A stretch of 64,000 nucleotides of DNA. Source: Cellulomonas cellasea (GTDB lineage: Bacteria; Actinomycetota; Actinomycetes; Actinomycetales; Cellulomonadaceae). The stretch spans positions 1-64,000 of the forward strand of contig NZ_JAUDBQ010000002.1 of the NCBI RefSeq assembly GCF_030372105.1. Reading direction: 5' to 3'. Shown one piece after another: positions 8,679 through 17,834 of this stretch. The position numbers and the translations under genes are program-made. The notes beneath the pieces were generated by a model. That model saw only the letters and a list, made by a program, of their open reading frames with translations. It was not told the DNA's origin and did not search any database. How positions within the stretch are numbered: the stretch's first letter is position 1; each line of letters opens with the position of its first letter.

Positions 8679-8886
8679 CGGAGTCCTCTCGGGCCGGAGG
8701 GTCCGAGGACCGACCGTGGGGATGCTGGCAGGAACGCAGGCAGATCGTCGCAATGCGGCTCTGGCGGATCAAGCGATTCGTGACGATCGTCCAGATGCAG
8801 AAGGGAAATGTCGCATGTGATCGCCCTCCAAGGCGCAAGTCCCCATGATCTGGACATGCCGGCCACGTGCGGCCGAGGGCGCCGCA
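8679..8886 (-). promoter_or_regulatory. Intergenic region expected to hold the potDABC promoter
   Basis: 208 nt without a gene, upstream of potD. It contains a CGCAA element (TCGTCGCAATGCGG at about 8745-8758) like those found in the Lrp operator cluster at 10523-10558, so common control by the Lrp-type regulator is possible. No clear -35/-10 pair was recognised. Confidence 0.3.
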
Positions 8887-10365
8887 TCACCCCTCGAACG
8901 CCGACATGACGTGCTTCACGCGGGTGTAGTCCTCGAAGCCGTACACCGAGAGGTCCTTGCCGTACCCCGAGTGCTTGAAGCCGCCGTGCGGCATCTCGGC
9001 GACGAACGGGATGTGCGTGTTGACCCACACCACCCCGAAGTCCAGCGCGCGCGTCATCCGCATGGCGGTGCTGTGATCCCGGGTCCACACCGAGCTGGCG
9101 AGCCCGTAGCGGACCCCGTTCGCGAGCGCCACGGCCTCGGCCTCGTCCTCGAAGGCCTGCACGGTGATGACGGGGCCGAAGACCTCGTCCTGCACCGCCT
9201 CGTCGTCCTGCCGGAGCCCGTCGACGACTGTGGCCTCGAGGAAGTAGCCGATGTCGCCGACCCGGTGGCCGCCCGCGAGCACCCGGGCGTGCGGGGGCAG
9301 CCGGTCGAGGAAGCCGAGCACCCGCTCGAACTGCTGCTCGTTGTTCAGCGGCCCGTAGTCGGCGTCGGGGTCGTCCGGCGGGCCGGAGCGCTGCGCGCGC
9401 GCCTGCTCCGCGAGCGCCTGGGCGAACTCATCGCGCACGGACGCGTGCACGAGCACCCGGGCGGCGGCGGTGCAGTCCTGGCCCGCGTTGTAGAAGCCGC
9501 CCCCGGCGATCCCCGCGGCGGCGGCCTCCAGGTCCGCGTCGGCGAAGACCACTGCCGGGGCCTTGCCGCCCAGTTCGAGGTGCACCCGCTTGAGGTCGGT
9601 GGCGGCCTCACGCGCGACCTGCGAGCCGGCGCGCACCGAGCCGGTGATGGCGACCAGGTCGGGTCGGGGGTGGGCGACGAGCGCGCGGCCGGTGTCCCGG
9701 TCCCCGCACACGACGTTGAGCACTCCGGGGGGCAGCACCTGGGCGGCCAGCTCGGCGAGGAGCAGCGTGGAGGCGGGCGTGGTGTCGGACGGCTTGAGCA
9801 CCACCGTGTTCCCGGCGGCGAGGGCCGGCGCGATCTTCCACACGGCCATCATCAGCGGGTAGTTCCACGGCGTGACCTGGCCGACCACGCCGATGGGCTC
9901 GCGCCGCACCCAGGAGGTGTGCCCGGCGAGGTACTCCCCCGCGCTGACGCCGTCGAGCATCCGGGCGGCCCCGGCGAAGAACCGGAGCTGGTCGGCGCAC
10001 GGCGGCACCTCGTCGGTGGCGGTCAGGCGCAGCGGCTTGCCGGTGTTGCGGGACTCCACGGCGACGAGCTCGTCGGCGTGCTCCTCGACGGCGTCGGCGA
10101 GCCGGAGCAGCGCGAGCTGGCGCTCCGCGGGCGTGGTGCGGCCCCACGAGCCGAACGCCTCGCTCGCAGCGGCGCAGGCCTCGTCGACGTCCTGCGCCCC
10201 GCTGACCGGGGCATACGCGTAGACCTGACCGGTGGACGGGTCGACGAGGGGCAAGGTGCGCCCGTCGGCGGCGGGGCGGCGCTGCCCGCCCACGAGGTTG
10301 AGCAGCTCGATCGGGGCGTCCGCCGAGGACGCGGGGGTGGAGCCAGGCGTCGACAAGGTGGCCAC
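8887..10365 (-). CDS. patD: Gamma-aminobutyraldehyde dehydrogenase-type aldehyde dehydrogenase
   Basis: 492 residues. GTG start at 10365 selected for the AAGGAGAG ribosome site nine nt upstream. It oxidises an aldehyde to the acid with NAD(P)+; catalytic Glu264 lies in LELGGK and nucleophile Cys298 in YNAGQDCTAAARV. The NAGQDCTA context and SGPPDDPDADYGPLNN are close to PatD/betaine-aldehyde-type enzymes, so 4-aminobutanal to GABA is the best guess. It is divergent from the Lrp gene and the aminotransferase at 11063, which would supply its substrate. 3-aminopropanal or betaine aldehyde remain possible. Confidence 0.84.
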   Translation of the reverse strand: MATLSTPGSTPASSADAPIELLNLVGGQRRPAADGRTLPLVDPSTGQVYAYAPVSGAQDVDEACAAASEAFGSWGRTTPAERQLALLRLADAVEEHADELVAVESRNTGKPLRLTATDEVPPCADQLRFFAGAARMLDGVSAGEYLAGHTSWVRREPIGVVGQVTPWNYPLMMAVWKIAPALAAGNTVVLKPSDTTPASTLLLAELAAQVLPPGVLNVVCGDRDTGRALVAHPRPDLVAITGSVRAGSQVAREAATDLKRVHLELGGKAPAVVFADADLEAAAAGIAGGGFYNAGQDCTAAARVLVHASVRDEFAQALAEQARAQRSGPPDDPDADYGPLNNEQQFERVLGFLDRLPPHARVLAGGHRVGDIGYFLEATVVDGLRQDDEAVQDEVFGPVITVQAFEDEAEAVALANGVRYGLASSVWTRDHSTAMRMTRALDFGVVWVNTHIPFVAEMPHGGFKHSGYGKDLSVYGFEDYTRVKHVMSAFEG

Positions 10366-10522
10366 GGGTCTCTCCTTCGCTCGGGCGGCTTGGGGCGCGG
10401 GCCGGCGGTCCGGCGCCGCACACCCCTTCCGCCGTGCGCGGCACGCTATCCCGAGGGATGCCCCGGAGGGGAGGGATACGGCGGAACCCAATGTCAACAT
10501 CGTGTTACGGCGCCGATATCCG

Positions 10523-10558
10523 ATGCGAAACAGCCCCTTCGCAACGGATTCACTTGCG
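10523..10558. promoter_or_regulatory. Cluster of three phased half-sites, likely Lrp operator
   Basis: Within the 224-nt divergent region between patD and lrp lie TGCGAA (10524-10529), TTCGCAA (10538-10544) and TTGCG (10554-10558). Neighbouring elements are in inverted orientation and their centres are about 15 bp apart. Lrp/AsnC proteins commonly bind repeated CGCAA/TTGCG-like half-sites, so auto-control of lrp and control of patD are plausible. Confidence 0.45.
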
Positions 10559-10589
10559 CTTGTCGCCGCAGCGCGCGACCATCACCCGT

Positions 10590-11066
10590 GTGAGCACTCG
10601 GACCAACCACGTCGCCCCACCCGTCCTCGACGACCTGTCGAAGGCGATCATCGAACAGCTCCAAGAGGACGGTCGCAGGCCGTACGCGACCATCGGCAAG
10701 GCCGTCGGGCTGTCCGAGGCGGCCGTGCGGCAGCGCGTGCAGCGGCTGACGGACTCCGGCGTCATGCAGATCGTGGCCGTCACCGACCCGCTCCAGGTGG
10801 GCTTCTCGCGGCAGGCCATGATCGGCATCAAGACCGACGGCGACCTGGAGCACCTCGCCGACGCCCTGGCGGCGCTGCCCGAGGTCGACTACGTCGTCAT
10901 CACCGCTGGCGGCTTCGACGTGCTCGCCGAGGTGGTCTGCGAGGACGACGAGCACCTGCTCGAGGTGCTCAACAGCAAGATCCGCACCATCGCGGGCGTG
11001 CGTGCCACCGAGACGTTCGTGTACCTGCGCCTGCGCAAGCAGCTCTACAACTGGGGAACCCGATGA
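10590..11066 (+). CDS. Lrp/AsnC-family transcriptional regulator
   Basis: 158 residues, typical family length. GTG start at 10590 places the winged helix-turn-helix (about residues 14-60, recognition segment PYATIGKAVGLSEAAVRQRV) at the N-terminus; longer starts would add about 50 unrelated residues. The C-terminal half (about 70-155) is an RAM/ligand-binding domain. No strong ribosome site is seen, so a leaderless message is possible. It overlaps the aminotransferase start by four bases (ATGA). It probably senses an amino acid or polyamine product and controls this cluster. Confidence 0.88.
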   Translation: MSTRTNHVAPPVLDDLSKAIIEQLQEDGRRPYATIGKAVGLSEAAVRQRVQRLTDSGVMQIVAVTDPLQVGFSRQAMIGIKTDGDLEHLADALAALPEVDYVVITAGGFDVLAEVVCEDDEHLLEVLNSKIRTIAGVRATETFVYLRLRKQLYNWGTR

Positions 11067-12445
11067 CCGACTCCACGACCCCGCGCGGCACCCTGCGCGC
11101 CGACGCCGCCCGCTCCCACCTGTGGGGGCACTTCACCCGCCAGAGCGCGTGGGACGGCGGCGTGCCGACCATCGTGCGCGGCGAGGGCCACCACATCTGG
11201 GACGACGCCGGCCGCCGGTACATCGACGGGCTGTCCGGCCTGTTCGTGGTCCAGGCGGGGCACGGGCGTGTCGAGCTCGCCGAGCGTGCCCGGCAGCAGG
11301 CCTCCGAGCTGGCGTTCTTCCCGCTGTGGTCCTACGCCCACCCGCAGGCCATCGACCTCGCCGAGCGGCTCGCCTCGCACGCCCCCGGCGACCTCAACCG
11401 GGTGTTCTTCACCACGAGCGGCTCCGAGGCCGTCGAGACCGCGTGGAAGCTCGCCAAGCAGTACTGGAAGCTGCAGGGCCGCCCGGGCAAGCACAAGGTC
11501 ATCTCCCGGGCGGTGGCCTACCACGGCACCACGCATGGAGCCCTGTCCATCACCGGCCTGCCGACCCTCAAGGAGCCGTTCGAGCCGCTGGTCCCCGGCG
11601 CCCACAAGGTGCCGAACACCAACCAGTACCGGGCGCCCGAGGGCCTGCGCGACGACCCGAAGGCCTTCGGCCGGTGGGCCGCGGACCGGATCGCCGAGGC
11701 CATCGAGTTCGAGGGCCCGGACACCGTCGCCGCCGTGTTCCTCGAGCCCGTGCAGAACGCCGGCGGCTGCTTCCCGCCGCCGCCCGGGTACTTCGAGCGC
11801 GTGCGCGAGATCTGCGACCAGTACGACGTGCTGCTCGTCTCTGACGAGGTCATCTGCGCGTTCGGCCGCATCGGCGACATCTTCGCGTGCAACGAGCTGG
11901 GCTACGTGCCCGACATGATCACGTGCGCGAAGGGCATGACCTCCGGCTACTCCCCCATCGGCGCCCTCATCGCCTCGGACCGGCTGTTCGAGCCGTTCGC
12001 CACAGGCGCCGCGTCGTTCGCGCACGGGTACACGTTCGGCGGGCACCCCGTCTCGGCGGCCGTGGCGATGGCGAACCTCGACATCTTCGAAAGGGAGCGG
12101 ATCCCCGAGCACGTGCGCGCCAACGCCCCGGTGTTCCGCGCCACGCTCGAGCGGCTGCTCGACCTGCCGATCGTCGGCGACGTGCGCGGCGAGGGGTACT
12201 TCTACGGGATCGAGCTCGTCAAGGACAAGGCCACCCGTGAGACCTTCGACGACGACGAGAGCGAGCGGCTGCTGCGCGGGTTCCTCTCCGGCGCGCTCTA
12301 CGACGCGGGGCTGTACTGCCGCGCCGACGACCGCGGGGACCCGGTGATCCAGCTCGCCCCGCCGCTGACCTGTGGGCCCGCGCAGTTCGACGAGATCGAG
12401 CAGATCCTGCGCGGAGTGCTCTCCGAGGCGTGGTCCCGGCTGTGA
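11063..12445 (+). CDS. Class III aminotransferase, putrescine/diamine:pyruvate type
   Basis: 460 residues. PLP-dependent fold type I: Asp261 in LLVSDEVICAFGRIG, Lys290 in ITCAKGMTSGYSPIG. The sequence resembles the SpuC/omega-amino acid:pyruvate branch (AVAYHGTTHGALSITGL, FLEPVQNAGGCFPPPPGYF) rather than GabT. The likely reaction is putrescine + pyruvate to 4-aminobutanal + alanine, feeding the dehydrogenase at 8887. ATG start overlaps the lrp stop; its own stop overlaps the next start (GTGA), so lrp, this gene and the FAD oxidase form one coupled operon. Beta-alanine or taurine transamination are alternatives. Confidence 0.82.
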   Translation: MTDSTTPRGTLRADAARSHLWGHFTRQSAWDGGVPTIVRGEGHHIWDDAGRRYIDGLSGLFVVQAGHGRVELAERARQQASELAFFPLWSYAHPQAIDLAERLASHAPGDLNRVFFTTSGSEAVETAWKLAKQYWKLQGRPGKHKVISRAVAYHGTTHGALSITGLPTLKEPFEPLVPGAHKVPNTNQYRAPEGLRDDPKAFGRWAADRIAEAIEFEGPDTVAAVFLEPVQNAGGCFPPPPGYFERVREICDQYDVLLVSDEVICAFGRIGDIFACNELGYVPDMITCAKGMTSGYSPIGALIASDRLFEPFATGAASFAHGYTFGGHPVSAAVAMANLDIFERERIPEHVRANAPVFRATLERLLDLPIVGDVRGEGYFYGIELVKDKATRETFDDDESERLLRGFLSGALYDAGLYCRADDRGDPVIQLAPPLTCGPAQFDEIEQILRGVLSEAWSRL

Positions 12446-13830
12446 CCGACGTGCGGCCCCTGTCGCTGTGGTGGGACCAGCTCGTCGACGACGATCCCGC
12501 CGCGCAGGGGCCGCATCCGGCCCGGGCGCCGCTGGACGGGGACACGCAGGCCGATGTGGTGATCGTCGGCGCGGGCCTGACCGGCCTGTGGGCCGCCTAC
12601 TACCTGCTGGAGGCGGACCCAGCGCTCGAGGTCGTGCTCGTCGAGCGCGAGGTCGCCGGGTTCGGCGCCAGCGGCCGCAACGGCGGCTGGTGCTCGGCGC
12701 TGTTCCCCGTCTCCGCGCCGGCCCTGGCCCGCCGGCACGGGCGCGAGGCCGCCCTCGCGATGCGCGCGGCCATGCGGGACACCGTGGTCGAAGTCGGGGG
12801 CGTGGCGGCCGCCGAGGGCATCGACTGCGACTTCGCCTACGGCGGGACCGTCACCCTCGCCCGCAACGAGCCGCAGCTCGCACGCGTGCGCCAGGAGGCG
12901 GCCCACGCGGCGCAGTGGGGCGACGAGGAGCACCTGCTGGACCCCGAGGGCGTGCGAGAGCATGTCCGCGCCGCAGGTGTGCTGGGCGGCTCGTGGACGC
13001 CCGACTGCGCGCGCGTGCAGCCCGCACGGCTGGTGCGCGGCCTGGCCGCCGTCGTGGAGCAGCGCGGCGCGCGCCTGTATGAGGGCACGCGAGCGCTGCG
13101 GATCTCCCCCCGCGCCGTCGTCACCGACCACGGCACCGTGCGCGCCCGCTGGGTGCTGCGCGCCACCGAGGCGTGGACGCCCGAGCTGCCCGGTGACCAC
13201 CGGGCCGTCGCGCCCGTCTACTCGCTCATGGTGGCCACCGCCCCACTGCCCGCCCACGTGTGGGACGAGATCGGCCTGGCGCGCTTCGAGACCTTCACCG
13301 ACGCCCGGCGCCTCATCGTCTACGGCCAGCGCACCGCCGATGACCGCCTCGCGTTCGGCGGGCGCGGCGCCCCCTACCACCTCGGCTCGGCGGTGCGACC
13401 CGAGTACGACCGGGCGCCCGCGGTGCTGGCCCACCTGCAGCGGAGCCTCGTCGAGCTGTTCCCGGTCATCGACGGCGCCCGGTTCACGCACTCCTGGGGT
13501 GGGCCGCTGGCCGTCCCCCGGGACTGGAGCCCCTCCGTGGGTCTCGACGCCGACACGGGCATCGGCTGGGCGGGCGGCTACGTCGGCGACGGCGTGGCGA
13601 CGTCCAACCTCGCCGGGCGCACCTTCGCGGACCTGGTCACCGGCACGGACTCCGAGCTCGTGCGGCTCCCCTGGGTGGGACACCGCTCACCGGCGTGGGA
13701 GCCCGAGCCGCTGCGCTGGGCGGGCATCACCGCCGGCCGGCGCGCCGCCGAGCTCGCCGACCGCGCCGAGCAGCGCACCGGGCGGCCCAGCCGCACGGCG
13801 GCGCTCCTCGAGCGACTCACCGGCGGCTAG
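12442..13830 (+). CDS. FAD-dependent amine oxidoreductase, PuuB/DAO family
   Basis: 462 residues. GTG start at 12442 overlaps the preceding stop. Dinucleotide-binding motif G43-A-G45-L-T-G48 followed by an acidic strand end (VVLVERE) and the GASGRNGGW segment characteristic of the PuuB/DadA-like DAO family. The N-terminal LSLWWDQL is also seen in gamma-glutamylputrescine oxidases. It would oxidise an amine or amino acid, yielding an aldehyde or oxo acid, ammonia and hydrogen peroxide. No gamma-glutamylputrescine synthetase is in the window, so direct oxidation or a distant partner is implied. Last gene of the lrp operon. Confidence 0.8.
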   Translation: MTDVRPLSLWWDQLVDDDPAAQGPHPARAPLDGDTQADVVIVGAGLTGLWAAYYLLEADPALEVVLVEREVAGFGASGRNGGWCSALFPVSAPALARRHGREAALAMRAAMRDTVVEVGGVAAAEGIDCDFAYGGTVTLARNEPQLARVRQEAAHAAQWGDEEHLLDPEGVREHVRAAGVLGGSWTPDCARVQPARLVRGLAAVVEQRGARLYEGTRALRISPRAVVTDHGTVRARWVLRATEAWTPELPGDHRAVAPVYSLMVATAPLPAHVWDEIGLARFETFTDARRLIVYGQRTADDRLAFGGRGAPYHLGSAVRPEYDRAPAVLAHLQRSLVELFPVIDGARFTHSWGGPLAVPRDWSPSVGLDADTGIGWAGGYVGDGVATSNLAGRTFADLVTGTDSELVRLPWVGHRSPAWEPEPLRWAGITAGRRAAELADRAEQRTGRPSRTAALLERLTGG

Positions 13831-13847
13831 GCCACAACAGGTCGGAG

Positions 13848-13866
13848 GCGGCGGTTCGGACGCCGC
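13848..13866. terminator. Hairpin between converging FAD oxidase and ispG
   Basis: Stem GCGGCG / CGCCGC (13848-13853 / 13861-13866) with a 7-nt loop, in the 61-nt gap between converging genes. Short, with no U-tract. Confidence 0.4.
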
Positions 13867-13891
13867 AGGGACGGCTGGGAGCGGGACGGCC

Positions 13892-15049
13892 TCAGCCGAC
13901 GGTGACGACCGGGGCCCCGGACCCGTCCACCGGGTCCATCGACTCGGCGAGGCGCATGGCCTCCTCGATCAGCGTCTCCACGATCATCGACTCGGGCACG
14001 GTCTTGATGACCTCGCCCCGCACGAAGATCTGCCCCTTGCCGTTGCCGGACGCGACGCCGAGGTCGGCCTCGCGCGCCTCCCCCGGGCCGTTGACGACGC
14101 AGCCCATGACGGCCACGCGCAGCGGCACCTCGAGGCCCTCCAACCCGGCGGTGACCCGCTCGGCGAGGGTGTAGACGTCCACCTGCGCGCGCCCGCACGA
14201 CGGGCACGAGACGATCTCCAGCTTGCGCGGGCGCAGGTTCAGCGACTGCAGGATCTGGATGCCGACCTTGACCTCCTCGACGGGAGGCGCGGACAGCGAC
14301 ACGCGGATGGTGTCGCCGATGCCCTTGCTCAGCAGCGCGCCGAACGCCGTCGCGGACTTAATAGTGCCCTGGAACGCCGGGCCCGCCTCGGTGACGCCCA
14401 GGTGCAGGGGCCAGTCGCCGCGCTCGGAGAGCAGCTCGTAGGCCCGCACCATCACCACGGGGTCGTTGTGCTTGACCGAGATCTTGAAGTCCCGGAAGCC
14501 GTGCTCCTCGAACAGCGACGCCTCCCACACGGCCGACTCGACGAGCGCCTCGGGGGTGGCCTTGCCGTACTTCGCGAGCAGGCGCGGGTCGAGTGAGCCG
14601 GCGTTGACGCCGATCCGGATGGAGACGCCCGCGTCGGTGGCCGCGCGCGCGATCTCCTTGACCTGGTCGTCGAACTTGCGGATGTTGCCCGGGTTCACCC
14701 GGACGGCAGCGCAGCCGGCGTCGATCGCCGCGAAGACGTACTTGGGCTGGAAGTGGATGTCAGCGATCACCGGGATCTGCGACTTGCGGGCGATCGCGGG
14801 CAGAGCCTCCGCGTCGTCCTGGCTCGGCACCGCGACGCGCACGATGTCGCAGCCCGCGGCCGTCAGCGCGGCGATCTGCTGCAGCGTGGCGTTGATGTCG
14901 GTGGTCGGCGTGGTGCACATCGACTGGACGCTGACCGGCGCGTCGCCGCCGACCTCGATCTTGCCGACCTTGATCTTGCGGGTCGGACGGCGGGGGGCCA
15001 GCACCGGGGCTGGAGCCTCCGGCATGCCAAGACTGATCGGGATGCTCAC
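13892..15049 (-). CDS. ispG: 4-hydroxy-3-methylbut-2-enyl diphosphate synthase
   Basis: 385 residues. Iron-sulfur enzyme of the non-mevalonate (MEP) isoprenoid pathway that converts MEcPP to HMBPP. The [4Fe-4S] ligands are Cys282 and Cys285 (SCPSCGR) and Cys317 ([11 protein letters not shown]). The N-terminal TIM-barrel segment [13 protein letters not shown] is standard. GTG start at 15049, with AGAGGAA about 13 nt upstream. It lies downstream of rseP and dxr on the same strand, as in other actinobacteria, so two MEP-pathway genes flank rseP. Confidence 0.96.
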   Translation of the reverse strand: MSIPISLGMPEAPAPVLAPRRPTRKIKVGKIEVGGDAPVSVQSMCTTPTTDINATLQQIAALTAAGCDIVRVAVPSQDDAEALPAIARKSQIPVIADIHFQPKYVFAAIDAGCAAVRVNPGNIRKFDDQVKEIARAATDAGVSIRIGVNAGSLDPRLLAKYGKATPEALVESAVWEASLFEEHGFRDFKISVKHNDPVVMVRAYELLSERGDWPLHLGVTEAGPAFQGTIKSATAFGALLSKGIGDTIRVSLSAPPVEEVKVGIQILQSLNLRPRKLEIVSCPSCGRAQVDVYTLAERVTAGLEGLEVPLRVAVMGCVVNGPGEAREADLGVASGNGKGQIFVRGEVIKTVPESMIVETLIEEAMRLAESMDPVDGSGAPVVTVG

Positions 15050-15161
15050 GCGGCCATTATTCCTCTCTTCGTGGCGCCCGCCGCACAGCGGGGCTGCGCG
15101 GACGCCAGACGTTCACAGGTCCTGCCCGGCCCGGGGACAAGCCCGCCGGGCCGCGGCCGGA

Positions 15162-16478
15162 TCAGCCGAGCGAGACCGGCTTGACCAGGTCGGCGTAGAT
15201 CAGCAGCGCGCCCATCCCGGCGAGCACCACGAACACCCCGTAGGCGAGCGGCACCAGGCGCGCCGTGTCGAACGGGCCGGGCCGGGCGCGCCCCCGCAGC
15301 CGCGCGATCTGGCGCCGGGCGCCCTCCCACAGCGCGCCGACCACATGGCCGCCGTCCAACGGCAGCAACGGGATCAGGTTGAACACGAACAGCGCGATGT
15401 TGAGCGACGCGAGCAGGCCCAGCATGCTGGCGACTCGTTCCGCCGGCCCGTACCCCTCGGCCTCGGTCGAGGCGATCTCACCGGCGAAGCGGCCCACCCC
15501 GACCACCGAGATGATGGTCGACTCGTCGCGCTCCGCGGAGCCGAACGCGGACTGGGCGACGTCGGCGAGGCGGGCCGGGAGGGTCACCACCACCCCGGCC
15601 GTCTGCGCCACCGCGTTCCCGACCACGCCGGGCACGGTGCTGATCGGTTGGGTCTGCAGCTCGGTTCCGGGCCGGATCCCCAGGAAGCCCACCTCATGGG
15701 TCACCGGCTCGCCGTCGGCGGTGGTCTTCGGCACGCCGTTCTCGTAGACCGGGCGCTCCGCGACGACCGGGGTGACGGTGGTGGCGACCTCGTCGCCATC
15801 CCGCTCGACCACGATCGGCACCGGGGTGGCCCCCGTCTCCTGGATCAGCGAGGAGAGCTGCTCCCAGCTCGTGATCTCCACGCCGTCGTAGGACACCACC
15901 CGGTCGCCGGGCTGCAGGCCCGCCGCGGCCCCCGGCGCCAGCTCGTCAGCGTCTGTGCACTCCCGCGTCGCCTCAGCGCCCGCCGGGACGACGCACTGGT
16001 TGACGGCGGTGAGCGTGGTGCTGCTGCCCGCCACGCCGATCCCGCTGATCACCACGGTGAGCAGCACGATCGCGATGAGCAGGTTCATGAACGGCCCGCC
16101 GAGCATGACGATGACCTTCTTGGGCGTCGACAGCCGGTAGAACGCCCGGTGGTCCTCGCCGGGCAGGATCTCCTCGGCGCTGGCCTCGCGGGCCTGCGCG
16201 GCGATCTTGCCGAACACCGTCCGCTGCGGCGGGTCCCCCACGGCCTGCGCTGTGGGGTACATCCCGACCAGGCGCACGTAGCCGCCCAGCGGGATCGCCT
16301 TGAGCCCGTACTCCGTCTCGCCCTTGGTCCGCGACCAGAGCGTGGGCCCGAAGCCGACCATGTACTGGCTGACGCGCACGCCGAAGCGCTTCGCGGGGAC
16401 CATGTGCCCGATCTCGTGCAGGCCGATGGAGACCAGCACCCCCACGACCAGCACGATCACGCCCAGCAGATACGCCAT
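15162..16478 (-). CDS. rseP: Site-2 intramembrane zinc metalloprotease (M50) with PDZ domain
   Basis: 438 residues. The zinc motif HEIGH (His21, Glu22, His25) sits in the first membrane segment, and the third ligand is in the C-terminal LDGGH motif. One PDZ-like domain (about 190-280; LQPGDRVVSYDGVEI) lies between membrane segments. The family cleaves membrane anchors such as anti-sigma factors; mycobacterial Rip1 is the reference. ATG start at 16478. Order dxr-rseP-ispG is conserved in actinobacteria. Confidence 0.94.
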   Translation of the reverse strand: MAYLLGVIVLVVGVLVSIGLHEIGHMVPAKRFGVRVSQYMVGFGPTLWSRTKGETEYGLKAIPLGGYVRLVGMYPTAQAVGDPPQRTVFGKIAAQAREASAEEILPGEDHRAFYRLSTPKKVIVMLGGPFMNLLIAIVLLTVVISGIGVAGSSTTLTAVNQCVVPAGAEATRECTDADELAPGAAAGLQPGDRVVSYDGVEITSWEQLSSLIQETGATPVPIVVERDGDEVATTVTPVVAERPVYENGVPKTTADGEPVTHEVGFLGIRPGTELQTQPISTVPGVVGNAVAQTAGVVVTLPARLADVAQSAFGSAERDESTIISVVGVGRFAGEIASTEAEGYGPAERVASMLGLLASLNIALFVFNLIPLLPLDGGHVVGALWEGARRQIARLRGRARPGPFDTARLVPLAYGVFVVLAGMGALLIYADLVKPVSLG

Positions 16479-16582
16479 GACACTCCGTTCTCGGGGACCG
16501 GGGGCAGACGCTACCCCCAGGCCGTGCTCCGATCATCCCCCGCATGGCTGAGAGCGCGCTGGACGATCGGCCGACGCAGACG

Positions 16583-16606
16583 GCTGACCGCCGCGGGCCG
16601 GTCAGC
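16583..16606 (-). terminator. Hairpin overlapping the dxr stop codon
   Basis: Perfect 8-bp stem GCTGACCG / CGGTCAGC (16583-16590 / 16599-16606) with an 8-nt loop. The dxr stop codon lies inside one arm. Position suits a terminator or 3'-end stabiliser between dxr and rseP. Confidence 0.5.
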
Positions 16607-17789
16607 GCTGCGCGAGCAGCTCGTGGGTGCGGGCGCGCGCCCACTCCTCGGCGCCCAAGACGTCGTCGAGCGTCAGCGCGCCGCGCACGCCCTCATGCTC
16701 GTCGAGCACCCGGGCCACGGTGTCCACGATCTCCACGAAGCCGAGCCGCCCCGCGAGGAACTCGGCGACGCACTCCTCGTTGGCGGCGTTGAGCACCGCC
16801 GGGTGGGTCGGCGAGGCGGCGACGGCCTCCCGGGCCAGCCGCACGGCGCCGAACGCCTCCTCGTCGAGCGGCTCGAAGGTCCACGCCGTCGCCTGCGACC
16901 AGTCGCAGGGCGGAGCCACGTCGGGGACGCGATGCGGCCAGGACAGGCCCAGCGCGATCGGCAGCCGCATGTCGGGCGGCGAGGCCTGCGCGATGGTCGA
17001 GCCGTCCACGAACTCCACCATCGAGTGCACGACCGACTGCGGGTGCACCACGACGGTGATGTCCGCCACCGGCACGCCGAACAGCAGATGCGCCTCGATG
17101 AGCTCCAGGCCCTTGTTCATCAGGGTCGCGGAGTTCACCGTCACCACGGGCCCCATCGACCACGTCGGGTGGGCCAGGGCCTGCTCGGGGGTGACCCTCT
17201 TCAGGTCGTCGCGGCCACGGCCCCGGAACGGCCCGCCCGAGGCGGTCAGGATCAGCCGGCGCACCTCGGACCGCGCGCCCGAGCGCAGCGCCTGCGCGAT
17301 CGCGGAGTGCTCGGAGTCGACGGGGATGACCTGGCCGGTCCGCTGCTGGGCCGCGGCGACCAGCGCCCCGCCCACTACCAGCGACTCCTTGTTCGCCAGC
17401 GCGAGCGTGCTGCCCGACTCCAGCGCCGCGAGCGTGGGGCCCAGGCCCACCGAGCCGGTGATGCCGTTGAGGACCACGTCGGCGCCGCGCGCCGCCAGCC
17501 GGGTCGCGGCGTCCGGGCCGGCGAGCACCTCCACGCCGAGCTGGCGCAGCCCGGCGTCGGCGCTGGCCCGGGTGAGCTCCGCGAGCAGCGGGCCGGCCGC
17601 GTCGGGGTCGGCCACCGCCACAGCCTGCACGCCCAACTCGATCGCCTGCCGGGCGAGGGCCGCGGGATCGGCGCCGCCGGCGCTGAGGCCGGTGACGCGG
17701 AACCGCTCGGGGTTCCGGGTGATGACGTCGACGGCCTGCGTCCCGATGGAGCCGGTCGAGCCGAGCAGGAGGACTGTGCGCTCACTCAT
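16602..17789 (-). CDS. dxr: 1-deoxy-D-xylulose 5-phosphate reductoisomerase
   Basis: 395 residues, full length. NADPH-dependent enzyme making MEP from DXP, the first committed step of the pathway that also uses IspG. Rossmann motif GSTGSIG at residues 10-16; the metal/substrate segment PVDSEHSAI and the flexible-loop region [10 protein letters not shown] are intact. ATG start at 17789. It lies 45 nt after the DivIVA-domain gene. Confidence 0.96.
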   Translation of the reverse strand: MSERTVLLLGSTGSIGTQAVDVITRNPERFRVTGLSAGGADPAALARQAIELGVQAVAVADPDAAGPLLAELTRASADAGLRQLGVEVLAGPDAATRLAARGADVVLNGITGSVGLGPTLAALESGSTLALANKESLVVGGALVAAAQQRTGQVIPVDSEHSAIAQALRSGARSEVRRLILTASGGPFRGRGRDDLKRVTPEQALAHPTWSMGPVVTVNSATLMNKGLELIEAHLLFGVPVADITVVVHPQSVVHSMVEFVDGSTIAQASPPDMRLPIALGLSWPHRVPDVAPPCDWSQATAWTFEPLDEEAFGAVRLAREAVAASPTHPAVLNAANEECVAEFLAGRLGFVEIVDTVARVLDEHEGVRGALTLDDVLGAEEWARARTHELLAQR

Positions 17790-17834
17790 GGCGCCATCAT
17801 CCCGTGCCGCGGCGGCCTTCCCCGCATGCGAGGG

